Below are positions 1 through 10,711 of a DNA stretch of 64,000 nucleotides, in pieces. Under the pieces are notes generated by a model. It searched no databases and was not told the origin of the DNA. It worked only from the letters and a program-made list of their open reading frames with translations. The stretch comes from Roseiarcus sp963761435 (lineage in GTDB: Bacteria > Pseudomonadota > Alphaproteobacteria > Rhizobiales > Beijerinckiaceae), in assembly GCA_963761435.1 (NCBI GenBank), contig CAVXHJ010000010.1, positions 124,001 through 188,000 on the forward strand, in the 5' to 3' direction. How positions within the stretch are numbered: the first letter of the stretch is position 1; each line of letters begins with the position of its first letter. Both the position numbers and the translations under genes were made by a program.

Positions 1-176
1 CTGAAATCCAAATCGTGAGTGAGGACGACGTATCCATTGTCCCGCGCGAACGCCATGATGGCGCTATCGGAAGCATTGGCCGGGCCAACGCTTGACCAAT
101 GCGAGGCTTGAATTCCCGCCTCGCGCAGCCTGTTCACCCAACGTGGCGATAAATTCATGGCAACCAGCAGTTTCAT
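1..176 (-). CDS. DUF5615 PIN-like toxin, C-terminus outside window
   Basis: About 58 codons of the N-terminus are visible; the rest lies beyond base 1. The start MKLLVAMNLSP, followed later by VVLTHDLDF, matches the DUF5615 PIN-like fold, a family of presumed ribonuclease toxins. The start ATG overlaps the stop of the DUF433 gene upstream as ATGA, so the two are translationally coupled, as is usual for DUF433/DUF5615 pairs. One oddity: the family normally has an acidic residue at position 6 (LLVDMNLSP-like), whereas this copy has Ala (codon GCC, one base from GAC). That Asp would be a metal ligand, so the toxin may be inactive. Family assignment is firm; the inactivity is inference. Confidence 0.8.
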   Translation of the reverse strand, partial: MKLLVAMNLSPRWVNRLREAGIQASHWSSVGPANASDSAIMAFARDNGYVVLTHDLDF

Positions 177-403
177 CCGCTGGCCAGCACCACTTCCCGC
201 TCTTCAGCCCTCCACGCGGCGTACCTCAACGCCTGCAAGATGTCTTCGCGCTCGAGGTAGGGAAAGTCGCTTAGAACTTCCTCGATACTGCAACCCGCGC
301 CGATCTGTCCGACGATCATGCCAACCGTAACTCTCATGCCGCGGATGCACGCCTTGCCACCCATGATCTCGGCACTTTGGCTAATCCGTTCCAGCCTTTC
401 CAC
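173..403 (-). CDS. DUF433 antitoxin
   Basis: A 76-residue DUF433 protein. The family core is visible as GGKACIRGMRVTVGMIVG followed by the acidic helical segment SIEEVLSDFPYLEREDI and an ALRYAAWRAEERE tail. DUF433 proteins pair with DUF5615 PIN-like proteins and are taken as their antitoxins. The start is GTG at 403, with GAGGAG about seven bases upstream. The stop overlaps the next gene's ATG, which fits an antitoxin-first operon. No operator is obvious upstream. Confidence 0.8.
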   Translation of the reverse strand: MERLERISQSAEIMGGKACIRGMRVTVGMIVGQIGAGCSIEEVLSDFPYLEREDILQALRYAAWRAEEREVVLASG

Positions 404-509
404 AACTGTCTCCTCGAAGGTCCGCGCCCAACGGTTCTAATGGGTCACCGTTGGTCGCGACAAGCTACTGCGCGATACCGGGCGCTTTGGGCGCCAAGAC
501 CGTCTCTCC

Positions 510-1954
510 CTATGGCGCCTGGAGCCACCCCTCCGCCGCCGCCCGCATCGCCGCCCAGACCGCCTCGACGTCGGCGGTTTCCGTCGCCAGCGCGCCGACC
601 GACACGCGCGCCATCCAGCGCCCGTCGAGGATCGCGGGCGTGAGATAGGCCGCGCCCGAGCGGTTCACCGTCTCGACCCAGGCGGTCGTGTGGGCGTCGA
701 GCGCTTCGCCGTCGAGCGCCGAGCCGTCGGGCGCGGGCGGCTCGTGACGGACGCACACCGTCTGCAGGTTGACCGGCGCGACGACCCGCCAGCCCGGAGC
801 GGCGGCGACCTTTTCCGCCAGCCATCGGGCGTTGGCGATGTCGCGGCGCAGCCGCTTCTGCAGCCCGCTGACGCCTTGCTCGCGAATGATGAACCAGAGC
901 TTCAGCGCCCGGAAGCGGCGCCCGAGCGGGATGCCCCAGTCGCGCAGGTTCTTGACCTCGCCGTCGACCGAGGATTGCAGGAAGCTCGGATTGGTCGACA
1001 TGACCCGCATCAGATGCTCGGGATCGCGCACATAATAGACCGAGCAATCGAACGGCGCGCCGAGCCATTTGTGCGCGTTGATCACGAGCGAGTCGGCGCC
1101 CTCGACGCCCGTCCCACATCCAGCGGCATTCGGGCAGGATCATCGCGCTGCCCGCCATCGCGGCGTCGACATGAAGCCAGATTCCGTGGCGGCGCGCGAT
1201 TTCGGCAATCGGCGCGATCGGATCGATCGCCGTGGTCGCCGTCGTGCCGACGGTCGCGACGATGGCGCAGGGAAGGTCGCCATTCGCGATATCGGCGGCG
1301 ACCATCTCCGCCAGCGCGTCGGCGCGCATCGCGTATTTCGCGTCAAACGGGACGAGCCGCAAATTGTCGCGGCCGAACCCGGCGAGCAGCGCGCCCTTGT
1401 CGACCGAGCTGTGGGCGTGGGCCGAGACATAGACGCGCGGCGTTCGCGCTTCCCCCTGCAGGCCGCCGCGCGCGAGCGCGTAATTTGTCGCCCGCTCGCG
1501 CGCGCAGATGAGCGCGACCAGCGTCGAGGTCGAGGCGGTGTCCTGAATGACGCCGCTAAAGGCCGGCGAGAGGCCGAGCATCTGGCGGAGCCAGTCGGTC
1601 ACGACCTCCTCGACTTCCGTCACCGCCGGGACTCGACTGCCACGAGAGGCCAATCACGCCGAGCCCAGTCGAGACGAGATCGGCGAGGATGCCCGCATGA
1701 AGCGCGTTGGCGGGGAAATAGCCGAAGAAGCGGGGATGCTGCCAAAGCGACAAGCCGGGCAGGACGAGTCGATCGAGATCGGCGATGACCGCAGCGAAGT
1801 CCTCCGGCGCCTCCGGCGGCGCGGAGGGCAGGGCGTCGCGGATTTCGCCGGGCTTCGTCTTCGCCATCACCGGCCGTTTCGCCAGGCTCTCATGGTAGTC
1901 GGCGAGCCAGTCGATGAGCCGGTGGCCGTAAAGGCGGAACTCTTCAGGAGACAC
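510..1954 (-). pseudogene. Pyridoxal-dependent amino acid decarboxylase, two frameshifts
   Basis: A group II PLP decarboxylase (aromatic-L-amino-acid/tyrosine decarboxylase family), readable only in three segments. The N-terminus (MSPEEFRLYGHRLIDWLADY, then HPRFFGYFPA) is in one frame, the middle (VTEVEEVVTDWLRQMLG; HVDAAMAGSAMI) in a second, and the C-terminus with the PLP lysine motif INAHKWLG and SVYYVRDPEHL in a third. Both breaks are explained by one extra base in a three-base homopolymer, at 1628-1630 and at 1108-1110. Removing both gives 480 residues, the normal family length. Substrate cannot be told from sequence. Either a genuine pseudogene or two sequencing errors; given similar errors in essential genes elsewhere, the latter is more likely. 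Confidence 0.85.
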
Positions 1955-2090
1955 GGGTGCTTTCCTGTCCTTGCGGTTTGGGGCACAGGGATGCGACGGG
2001 AAACGGCGAAGCCTGCATCGAGGCTCGGCCTCCGCAAGTCAACTGCGCCGGCGGGGAAGAGGATGAAGTTCGGAGAGTGAGGAGCGGCTG

Positions 2091-3008
2091 TCAGCCCGAG
2101 ACTTGCTCGAGCAGGTCCTGCACCAGGCCCGCGAGCAGGTCGAGCTTGTAGCCCGTCATCGGCAAAGGCGTCGCCCCTACTGTCGCAGCCTGGGCCGCGA
2201 CCGCAATGGTCGATGCCGAAACAGAGGCGCCCTGCGCCGCCTTCTCGGCGCTTGCGAGTCGGATCGGCACGGGCGCGACGCCGCCCGCCGCGAGCCGCAC
2301 GAACTGAAACGCGCCCCGCTCGACGACGACGCGCGCGACGACCTCGACCAGCGGCCATTCGGCGTAGGCGCGGCTGATCGCGCGCTTGTAAGCCGCGCGT
2401 TCGCCGGCGAGCGGGGCTGCGAGTTCGATCGCTTCGATCATTTCGCCCGGCGCGAGCGCATGATCCGCCGCGCCGTTCGAGCCGTCGCCGAGCAATTGCT
2501 CGATGCTCAAGCCTTGACGATGATTGGTCGCGACCTTCGCCTCGTAGGCGAGGAGCGCCGCCGCCATGGTCGAGGGATGCGGGGCGACACAGGGACCAAG
2601 ATCGAAGGCGACGCCGTAGAGATGATTGCCCTCGCGCGCCGGGCATTCGCTCCCGCCTTTCTTGAGGCAGGCGAAATGGGGATTGCGGTAGTACCAGCAG
2701 CGCGAACGCTGGGCGAGATTGCCGCCGAGCGTGGCCAAATGCCTTATCTGAGGCGTCGCCAGACCGCCCGCGGCGGCGGCAATTCCGGGGTAGGCCGCGG
2801 CAAGCCTCGCATCGTCGGCGATCGCGGCGATCGACGTCGAGGCGCCGATCCGCGCCGCCCCGGCCGCGTCCCAGGCGATCCCGGTCATATCCGGCGTCGG
2901 GATGATGTCGATGAGCGGTCCGCGCGAGACGCCGCTGCGGCGGCGCTCCGAGAGGTCGGTGCCCGAGGCGCGGAACTCGGGCTCGCCGAAGGGGGTCATC
3001 GCCGTCAC
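2091..3008 (-). CDS. FAD-binding subunit of molybdenum hydroxylase (PaoB-like)
   Basis: A 305-residue CO-dehydrogenase/xanthine-dehydrogenase family flavoprotein subunit that would carry electrons from the Fe-S/Mo subunit to an acceptor. FAD motifs are ASGTDLSERR near residue 15 and TLGGNLAQR near residue 93. Directly after the second motif are Cys104, Cys114, Cys122 and Cys140, the insert that binds a [4Fe-4S] cluster in E. coli PaoB and 4-hydroxybenzoyl-CoA reductase. The start is GTG and overlaps the stop of the upstream Mo subunit as GTGA, so the genes are coupled. The N-terminus is somewhat short for the family. An aldehyde oxidoreductase is the best guess; substrate unknown. Confidence 0.85.
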   Translation of the reverse strand: MTAMTPFGEPEFRASGTDLSERRRSGVSRGPLIDIIPTPDMTGIAWDAAGAARIGASTSIAAIADDARLAAAYPGIAAAAGGLATPQIRHLATLGGNLAQRSRCWYYRNPHFACLKKGGSECPAREGNHLYGVAFDLGPCVAPHPSTMAAALLAYEAKVATNHRQGLSIEQLLGDGSNGAADHALAPGEMIEAIELAAPLAGERAAYKRAISRAYAEWPLVEVVARVVVERGAFQFVRLAAGGVAPVPIRLASAEKAAQGASVSASTIAVAAQAATVGATPLPMTGYKLDLLAGLVQDLLEQVSG

Positions 3009-5695
3009 GCGGCGGCCCTCCGGTGGAGGAGGTCGAGAATCCGGTCGGGCCGGATCGGCGTTTCCTGCGGCCTCACGCCGATCGCGTTGCGGATGGCGTT
3101 GGCGACTGCGGCCGCAGTCGGCACGGTCGCGACCTCGCCGATGCCGACGCTGCCGCCGTGGACGTGGTCGAAGCCGCCTTCGTCGAAGTAAACGTCGATC
3201 GGCGGAATGTCGCCGATGCCCGGCATGCGGTAGTCGTCGAGGCTCGTCGTCAAGACGGCGCCGCTCGTCCGGTCGATCTCGCGCCCCTCATAGAGGGCGT
3301 AGCCCAGCCCCTGGATGACGGCGCCCGCTGCCTGATTGCGCGCCAGAGTCGGCGAGGCGAGCTTGCCGACGGCGACGCCGGAATGGGCTCTGAGCACCCG
3401 CACATGGCCGAGCAGCGTATCGACCTCGACCTCGACCACCTGGACCGAACTCGGCGCCCCGGCGCCGATCGCGAGGCCGGATGAGCGGCGCATCATGAAG
3501 CCGAAGATCCACCCGATCATGCCCGCGTCTTTCACCAGCGAATTGTTGCCGTAGGCGGTCTTCGAATGGTCCTCCGCCCGCTCCGCCTCGACCTTGAGAT
3601 CGGGCGAGGCGGCGATCAGTTCGCGCCACGGCGCGTTCGATCCCGGCGCCGGCTTTCGTCCGGTCTTCGCGGCGATGGCGGCCTTGAGCTTGCCGGCGGC
3701 GAGGAGGAGCGGCGGCACGATCGACGCGGTGACGCGGCTGCCCCCGGATGTGGGCCCCTCCGGAAGTCTCGAGTCGCCGATGCGGACCTCGACCTCGTGC
3801 GGATCAAGCCCGAATTCGCGCGCGACCGTGTCGGCGATGACGCTGCGGGTGCCGGTGCCGATGTCCTGCACTGCGGTGCTCGCGACAACGCGGCCGCCGT
3901 CGATCGCCAGCTCGACCTTCGTTCGCAGCTGCCAGAGATAGAGCCAGTAGCCCATCGCCACGCCGACGCCGCGCCGGTAGCGGCCGGTCTGCGGCTGCTT
4001 GCGTGCGCGCAGGCGCCACGCCTCGAGCCCGCTGGCCCAGTCGTAGAGGCGCTGCCGGTCGGGGTTCGGATCCCAGCGCTTGCGCAAGGCAATCGCATCG
4101 GTCCCTAGCTTGAGCGCCGCTTCGTCAATCGCCTGCTCGAGCGCGAAGGCCATTGGCGGGCCGCCCGGCGCGCGAAACGCGCAGCCGGGGGGCAGATTGC
4201 TGACGACGTCGTGGTCGAGAAGCTCCTTCGCCCCGGCCGCCCGGTAGACGAGGCGGGCGAGGCCGGCGACGGTCGTATTCACCGCCACGCCCGCATCGGA
4301 AAAGGCGGTGAGCGAGAGCGCCTTGAAGGCGCCGTCACGGCTCGGCAGGAGCGCGACCTTCAACTCGGCCGCGGGCCTATAGCCCGCGATCGATAATTCT
4401 TCATGCCGGTCGAACGCGACCCCGACCGGCGCCTTGGCGGCTTGCGCAAGCTTGATCGCGATCACAGTCTCGGCGCCGAGCGTGGCCTTCGAGCCGAAGC
4501 CGCCGCCGATGTGCTCGGCGAGCACCCGCACCTTGCCGGGATCGAGCTTGAATGTCTTGGCGATCTTGGTCTTGAGGTCGGCCACCGCCTGGGTCGAGAC
4601 ATGGACGGTCAGCACGTCGCCCTCGAAGCGGGCGACCGCCGCATGCGGCTCGAGGCAGGTGTGCTGCTGGACGGCGGTGCGGAACGTGCCCTCGAACAGC
4701 AGCGGATCGCCCGCCGCCCTTGCCGCTTCGATTGCGCCGCGCGCCGACTTCTTCTTGAGCGAAAACGCGGAGGTCGGCCCGCGCACGTTGCCTGACCACG
4801 ACGCGGGCGCCGCTCCGCCCTCGCCGGCGTTGTACCTCTGCCCCTTGCCCTTGGGAAAAAGGATCGGCGCGTCGGCTGTGCGCGCGGCGTCCGGCCCGAT
4901 CGCGCTCGGCAGGATCTCGTAGTCGACCTTGATCGCCGCCAATGCGGCGAGCGCCGTCTTGCGATCGGCCGCGGCGACGGCTGCGACCGGTTCGCCGACG
5001 AAGTGGATCATGCGGTCGTCGTCGAGGAGGGAAACCGCCGCCCCGACGCCGGGCAATGCGCGCGCCGGCGCGAGGTCGACCGACCCGACCCGGGCGCGGG
5101 CGTGCGGCGAGCGCAGGACCGCGCCTACGAGCTGCCCTTCATGGCGGATATCGACGGTGTAGATCGCGGCGCCGGTCACTTTCTGCCGCGCCTCGATGCG
5201 CGGCGAGGTCTCGACGTCGCTGTCGTATCTGCCGCCGCAGGCCTCGGCGACGGCGCGGAAGATGTTGTCGTATGCGCCGCAACGGCACAGATGCCCCGAC
5301 AGCGCCCGGGCGATCTCCTCGCGCGTCGGCGTCTGGGCGCCGCGTGCGGCGCGCCAGGCGTCGTGGAAGGCGCTCGCTTCGACGATGAAGCCGGGAGTGC
5401 AGAACCCGCATTGGAGCGCGTCGAGCGCCATGAAGGCGCGCTGCACGGGATGCAATTTGCCTTGGCCCACGCCTTCGACAGTGGTCACGGTTTTGCCCGC
5501 GGCCGACTTCGCCGGCAGGAGGCAGCTCGCGACCGGAACTCCGTCGAGCAGAACCGTGCAGGCGCCGCACACGCCGGCGCCGCATACGAGCTTGGTTCCG
5601 GTGAGACGCAAGTCGTCGCGCAGGACATCGACGAGCAGCGCCTCGGGGTCGTCGGGCAGGGGCGCCGCGCGGCCGTTGATGATGGCGCTGCTCAT
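3005..5695 (-). CDS. Molybdenum hydroxylase, fused 2Fe-2S and Mo-binding subunits
   Basis: An 896-residue protein that joins the two small Fe-S domains and the large molybdopterin domain in one chain. Residues 1-160 carry the plant-type ferredoxin motif CGAGVCGACTVLLDG and the second cluster motif CGFCTPG...CLCRCGAY-like (HLCRCGAYDNI). From about residue 165 (RIEARQKVTGAAIYTVDI) the aldehyde oxidase/xanthine dehydrogenase Mo domain begins; CAFRAPGGPP and the catalytic glutamate in VGIGEVATVPT are present. Xanthine- and aldehyde-oxidising enzymes of this type normally keep the Fe-S subunit separate (PaoA/PaoC). The stop overlaps the FAD subunit's start and the ATG overlaps the TetR gene's stop, so all three form one tight operon. 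Confidence 0.85.
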   Translation of the reverse strand: MSSAIINGRAAPLPDDPEALLVDVLRDDLRLTGTKLVCGAGVCGACTVLLDGVPVASCLLPAKSAAGKTVTTVEGVGQGKLHPVQRAFMALDALQCGFCTPGFIVEASAFHDAWRAARGAQTPTREEIARALSGHLCRCGAYDNIFRAVAEACGGRYDSDVETSPRIEARQKVTGAAIYTVDIRHEGQLVGAVLRSPHARARVGSVDLAPARALPGVGAAVSLLDDDRMIHFVGEPVAAVAAADRKTALAALAAIKVDYEILPSAIGPDAARTADAPILFPKGKGQRYNAGEGGAAPASWSGNVRGPTSAFSLKKKSARGAIEAARAAGDPLLFEGTFRTAVQQHTCLEPHAAVARFEGDVLTVHVSTQAVADLKTKIAKTFKLDPGKVRVLAEHIGGGFGSKATLGAETVIAIKLAQAAKAPVGVAFDRHEELSIAGYRPAAELKVALLPSRDGAFKALSLTAFSDAGVAVNTTVAGLARLVYRAAGAKELLDHDVVSNLPPGCAFRAPGGPPMAFALEQAIDEAALKLGTDAIALRKRWDPNPDRQRLYDWASGLEAWRLRARKQPQTGRYRRGVGVAMGYWLYLWQLRTKVELAIDGGRVVASTAVQDIGTGTRSVIADTVAREFGLDPHEVEVRIGDSRLPEGPTSGGSRVTASIVPPLLLAAGKLKAAIAAKTGRKPAPGSNAPWRELIAASPDLKVEAERAEDHSKTAYGNNSLVKDAGMIGWIFGFMMRRSSGLAIGAGAPSSVQVVEVEVDTLLGHVRVLRAHSGVAVGKLASPTLARNQAAGAVIQGLGYALYEGREIDRTSGAVLTTSLDDYRMPGIGDIPPIDVYFDEGGFDHVHGGSVGIGEVATVPTAAAVANAIRNAIGVRPQETPIRPDRILDLLHRRAAA

Positions 5696-6312
5696 GACTG
5701 TCTCCTCATCGGGCGCCGTTCGATCGTTTCGGGCGCGCCGGCGATTGCTCCGGCGACCATCAACCGGACCGATCGCTCGAGATCGGCGAGCGCGCCGGCG
5801 TTGGCGCTCTTGAGGTCGAGGCCGTGCGCCGCAAGCTCGATGGAGCGCGCCAGTTCGGCCGGCGTCACGCCGTCGCGCAAGACGATCTTGCCAGCGGCGC
5901 GTGCGCGCTCGATCGCGTCGGTGATCAGGCTGAATTTGCGGTCGACGAAGGTCTGATGCAGGTCGCGCGTCTGCCGCTGCTCCTCGGAGAGCAGCTCCTC
6001 GACCTGGGCGGAGCCTTTGATCAGATCGAAGAGATAGCGAAACCGCGCTTCGAACTGCGCCGCCAGAACATCGGCGAGCCCGCCGCCGGCCTGTTCGCGC
6101 CGCAAGCCCGCGGCGCGCTCGGCCGCGAAAGCCCCCTCGTAGACGGCCTCGACCACGGCGCGAAACAGCGCTTCCTTGGTGGGAAAGTGATGATAGAGCG
6201 CCTGTCTCGTGAGCCCGGATTCCTGAGCGACAAGCTCCATCGAGGCGAGCCGGTAGCCGTGCTGGCCGAAGACCTTCGCTGCGGAATCAAGGATGCGCTC
6301 GCGCGAGCTCAT
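5692..6312 (-). CDS. TetR/AcrR family regulator
   Basis: A 206-residue TetR-type repressor. The N-terminal helix-turn-helix runs from RERILDSAAKVFGQHGYRL through ESGLTRQALYHHFPTKEALF (residues 4-55), the standard TetR pattern. The C-terminal ligand domain has no family I can name. It is the first gene of the molybdenum hydroxylase operon (ATGA overlap with the next gene), so it likely autoregulates the operon in response to that enzyme's substrate. Clustered TTGAC/GTCAA half-sites lie directly upstream. Regulatory role is inference. Confidence 0.85.
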   Translation of the reverse strand: MSSRERILDSAAKVFGQHGYRLASMELVAQESGLTRQALYHHFPTKEALFRAVVEAVYEGAFAAERAAGLRREQAGGGLADVLAAQFEARFRYLFDLIKGSAQVEELLSEEQRQTRDLHQTFVDRKFSLITDAIERARAAGKIVLRDGVTPAELARSIELAAHGLDLKSANAGALADLERSVRLMVAGAIAGAPETIERRPMRRQS

Positions 6313-6355
6313 TTGACATACTTGACACAGATCGCTGAATTGTCAAATCGTCAAA
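6312..6355 (-). promoter_or_regulatory. Putative TetR operator/promoter with four TTGAC half-sites
   Basis: Directly upstream of the TetR start are two TTGACA-type sites in one orientation (6313-6318, 6322-6327) and two GTCAAA sites in the other (6342-6347, 6350-6355), forming an inverted arrangement. On the minus strand TTGACA also serves as a plausible -35 hexamer. The arrangement suits a repressor that occludes its own promoter. No experimental support; the pattern is seen in the sequence. Confidence 0.4.
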
Positions 6356-6362
6356 TCGCGTG

Positions 6363-6479
6363 ACTGCGCTTGGCTTTCCAAAGCCGCTGCCGCTTGCCGA
6401 AGCGCGCGCCGCGCACGAGATGATGGCCGGCGATCGGCCGCGCCCGCGTGGCAAGCTCGTGCTTACGACCGACGTCTGA
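6363..6479 (+). pseudogene. 3' remnant of a medium-chain dehydrogenase/reductase gene
   Basis: Reading plus-strand codons from 6363 to the TGA at 6477-6479 gives TALGFPKPLPLAEARAAHE, then MMAGDRPRPRGKLVLTTDV. This is the typical C-terminal tail of zinc-type alcohol dehydrogenases and quinone oxidoreductases, where a PLAEA..AH.MM segment precedes GKLVLT. Only about 39 codons remain; upstream sequence is the TetR promoter region, so the body of the gene is lost. It abuts the convergent DUF255 gene with no gap. No start codon or SD is associated. Confidence 0.55.
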
Positions 6480-8501
<2,022 letters not shown>

Positions 8502-8681
8502 GGGCTTGCCCCGCGTCTCGTGTCCAGAACCTGCGATCGCCATTCGGTCCTGGGGTCTCCATTGAGGCGGGGCCAATATGGCGCCTGAATTGCGCACCCG
8601 CCACCCCGCTGATCTCATAGCGGCCTGCCGGGGGCAGAGAGACCGCCTCAGGGCGAGCTCTTCAAAACCTTCTTTTCATCA

Positions 8682-9098
8682 TCACTGAAATGTAAGTTGG
8701 CACTGGCGTACCTTATCATTGCGATACCCCGTTCCAGCAAAGCGTGGCGGAGGGCCAAATGTCGCAACGATTGGGAAGCTGACTGGCGACCCATGCGGGA
8801 GCATATCAGTAGTGAACTTGGAATTGCCTGTCGTTCCCGTCAGCTGAAGTACTGTCTCTCCACCGTTGGGTGGTACTGTACCTCTGATGTGTACTTCCGC
8901 TCCGCCTGGACTAATCCAATCGACTACGAAGTTCCCGCCGATGATGGTCGCTTTATAATGCCACGTAAAAGGCAAGACGCCGCCGGCGTTGGCATCGCAG
9001 TGGTGGCTTACAGACAATGTTGTCGCCTTAGCGCCGCCGGTCGGCAATATGGCAGCTGTGGTTGCGGCAGCTGCTGCGGCTAACGCTATTTTGTTCAT
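8682..9098 (-). CDS. Small secreted protein of unknown function
   Basis: About 138 residues beginning MNKIALAAAAAATTAAILP, a clear signal peptide with likely cleavage after GAKA. The mature part is rich in Gly, Thr and beta-prone segments with two cysteines (HHCDANAGG and the C-terminal RQCQLTF) that could form a disulfide. I do not recognise a family. The ATG at 9098 is preferred over an in-frame TTG three bases upstream; GAAAGGT lies about ten bases upstream. It follows the nucleoside hydrolase by 16 bp on the same strand. Base composition is less GC-rich than its neighbours, which may indicate acquisition. Confidence 0.6.
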   Translation of the reverse strand: MNKIALAAAAAATTAAILPTGGAKATTLSVSHHCDANAGGVLPFTWHYKATIIGGNFVVDWISPGGAEVHIRGTVPPNGGETVLQLTGTTGNSKFTTDMLPHGSPVSFPIVATFGPPPRFAGTGYRNDKVRQCQLTFQ

Positions 9099-9114
9099 CA
9101 ATCTGACCTTTCTA

Positions 9115-10081
9115 TCAACCCGTCAGAGCGGCCTTCAGCATAGCCTTGAACCGGCGCGCGTCGAGGGTCCAGAGGATGTCGGCGCCTTCGTGCTCCCCGG
9201 CCGCCTCGCGCCAGACATGGGCGTTGTTCGCGTCGTGGTGCACGTTGAGCCGGTCGACGACGGTCATGCCGCGGGTGAGCGCGCTTTCGCTCTCGATCGC
9301 GACGCGATGGCGCGACCACGAGAGGCCGACCGACCGGTCGAGCGCGACCGCCATGGCGGTCGGGTCGGCGAGCGAGAGCCCGACCTCGCCGGTCTGGACG
9401 CGGTAGGCCTCGCGGGCGGTCGTGTTCGAATTCGATCGCGAATTTGGCTTTCGCCGTGCCGAGCGCCTCGATCGCCTCGATCTCGTCGTCCCTCAGCACC
9501 GACGGGCCTCGCGAGACGTGCCAGCCGACCATCTCGATCGGCATCTTCGAGCGGAAGACGGCGCGCGCCGCTTCCGGATCGACCCAGATGTTATACTCCG
9601 CCGCCGGGGTCACGTTGCCCTCGCAGTTGGGCGCGCCGCCCATCACCACGCAGCGGCCGATCCTCTCCGCGAGCTTCGGATCGCGCTCGAGGGCGAGCGC
9701 GATATTGGTGAGCGGACCAAGCGTGACCAGGGTGAGGCCGGGCTCGGCCGTGGCAAACTGCAGGATCGCGTCGACCGCGCCCTCGCGCTCGGGCGCGCGC
9801 TTGGGCCTGGGAAAGCCGCGATCGCCCATGCCGTCCTTCCCGTGAAACCAATGCGCGTGCTCATGCGCCCGGGTCAAAGGCTTCTCGGCGCCGGTGAAGA
9901 CGGGAACGTCGGAACCGCAGATCTCGGCTGTGAGGAGGGCGTTTGTCGTCGCCTGTTCGAGGCCGACATTGCCGGCGACGGTGGTGAGCGCGAGCACGCG
10001 GACGGTGGGTTCGGCCAGCGCCATCATGATCGCGACGGCGTCATCGGAGGCGGTGTCGGTGTCGATGAGGAAGTTGCGCAT
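9115..10081 (-). CDS. Inosine-uridine-type nucleoside hydrolase, frameshifted
   Basis: Hydrolyses the N-glycosidic bond of ribonucleosides. The N-terminus MRNFLIDTDTASDDAVAI contains the calcium-binding DxDxxxDD motif of the family; TLGPLTNIALAL and CVVMGGAPNCEGNVTPAAEYN follow. Near 9427 the frame is lost; the second frame resumes with AREAYRVQTGEVGLSLADP and ends HVWREAAGEHEGADILWTLD. Removing one base gives 321 residues, the usual size. Start chosen at MRNFLID (10081), just downstream of the BrnT/HTH module. A short diverged copy of its 5' end lies beyond that module. Confidence 0.85.
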
Positions 10082-10085
10082 GGGT

Positions 10086-10442
10086 CTACTCTTCGAGAGC
10101 GCGCGCCACGCCGTCCGGATCTTTTTCAATCACGCTCAGTAGCACGCGGGCCGCCTGGTCGGGCCGGTGCGCCCCTTGCTCCCAATCCCGCACAGTGCCA
10201 AGCGGAAGGTGGAACCGCGCCGCGAACTCTTCCTGCGTCAAGTTGAGCTTCCGACGTAGGGCGGCCAGGTTCGGCATCCGGCGAGCGCGCTCAAGCTGTC
10301 GCTCGGTCGCCGGCGCAGCATCGGGGTCCGACAGGACGGCGTCATGGCGCTCTTGCTCGCTCATGGCGTCAAAGTTGCTCCAATCCGCCTTTGGCGGCCT
10401 TTTCGGATCGAGCCTAAATCTCGTGATACTTTCTTTTTTCAT
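10086..10442 (-). CDS. HTH antitoxin paired with BrnT toxin
   Basis: A 118-residue protein. The N-terminal third (DWSNFDAMSEQERHDAVLS) has the acidic character of toxin-wrapping segments, and residues about 57-105 form an XRE-type helix-turn-helix (AALRRKLNLTQEEFAARF, then LPLGTVRDWEQGAHRP). It starts 29 bases inside the BrnT gene, the overlapping toxin-first order typical of BrnT modules. It should both neutralise the toxin and repress the operon. It differs from classical BrnA, which has a ribbon-helix-helix domain. Confidence 0.8.
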   Translation of the reverse strand: MKKESITRFRLDPKRPPKADWSNFDAMSEQERHDAVLSDPDAAPATERQLERARRMPNLAALRRKLNLTQEEFAARFHLPLGTVRDWEQGAHRPDQAARVLLSVIEKDPDGVARALEE

Positions 10443-10680
10443 GCGGCTCCGCTCCTCGGGCGGATATGATGCGGACGTGGTCGTTTCGCAAAGTGTAACT
10501 CACAAAGAGGACTCTGCCCTCGACCATGCCAATGGCGTTGAAACGCAGTTCCCCGAGCGCGTTGCGATCGTCGAACTCGATTGCATAAGGGTCAAGGAAA
10601 ACTCTCGCGGCCGTTGGGAAGTCGACCCCATGCTTCTTGCGGTTGGCTTGCTCCTTGGCGCTATCCCACTCGAACTCCAT
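10414..10680 (-). CDS. BrnT family toxin
   Basis: An 88-residue BrnT (DUF497) protein, a RelE-fold mRNA-cleaving toxin family. Diagnostic segments: FEWDSAKEQANRKKHGVDF at the N-terminus, DPYAIEFDDR in the middle, and VRIISARGAEPHEKRKYHE at the C-terminus, where Arg and His/Glu residues contribute to catalysis. It is the first gene of a two-gene operon with an HTH antitoxin. The module sits between the nucleoside hydrolase gene and a diverged copy of that gene's first 30 codons. Confidence 0.88.
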   Translation of the reverse strand: MEFEWDSAKEQANRKKHGVDFPTAARVFLDPYAIEFDDRNALGELRFNAIGMVEGRVLFVSYTLRNDHVRIISARGAEPHEKRKYHEI

Positions 10681-10711
10681 GGGAGACTTTATCCGCCGAT
10701 CATACTGAAGT

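Noticed and set aside
2103..5956. Several long plus-strand readings opposite the molybdenum hydroxylase genes
   Set aside because: Arg/Gly/Asp-rich shadows of real genes; none shows a domain.
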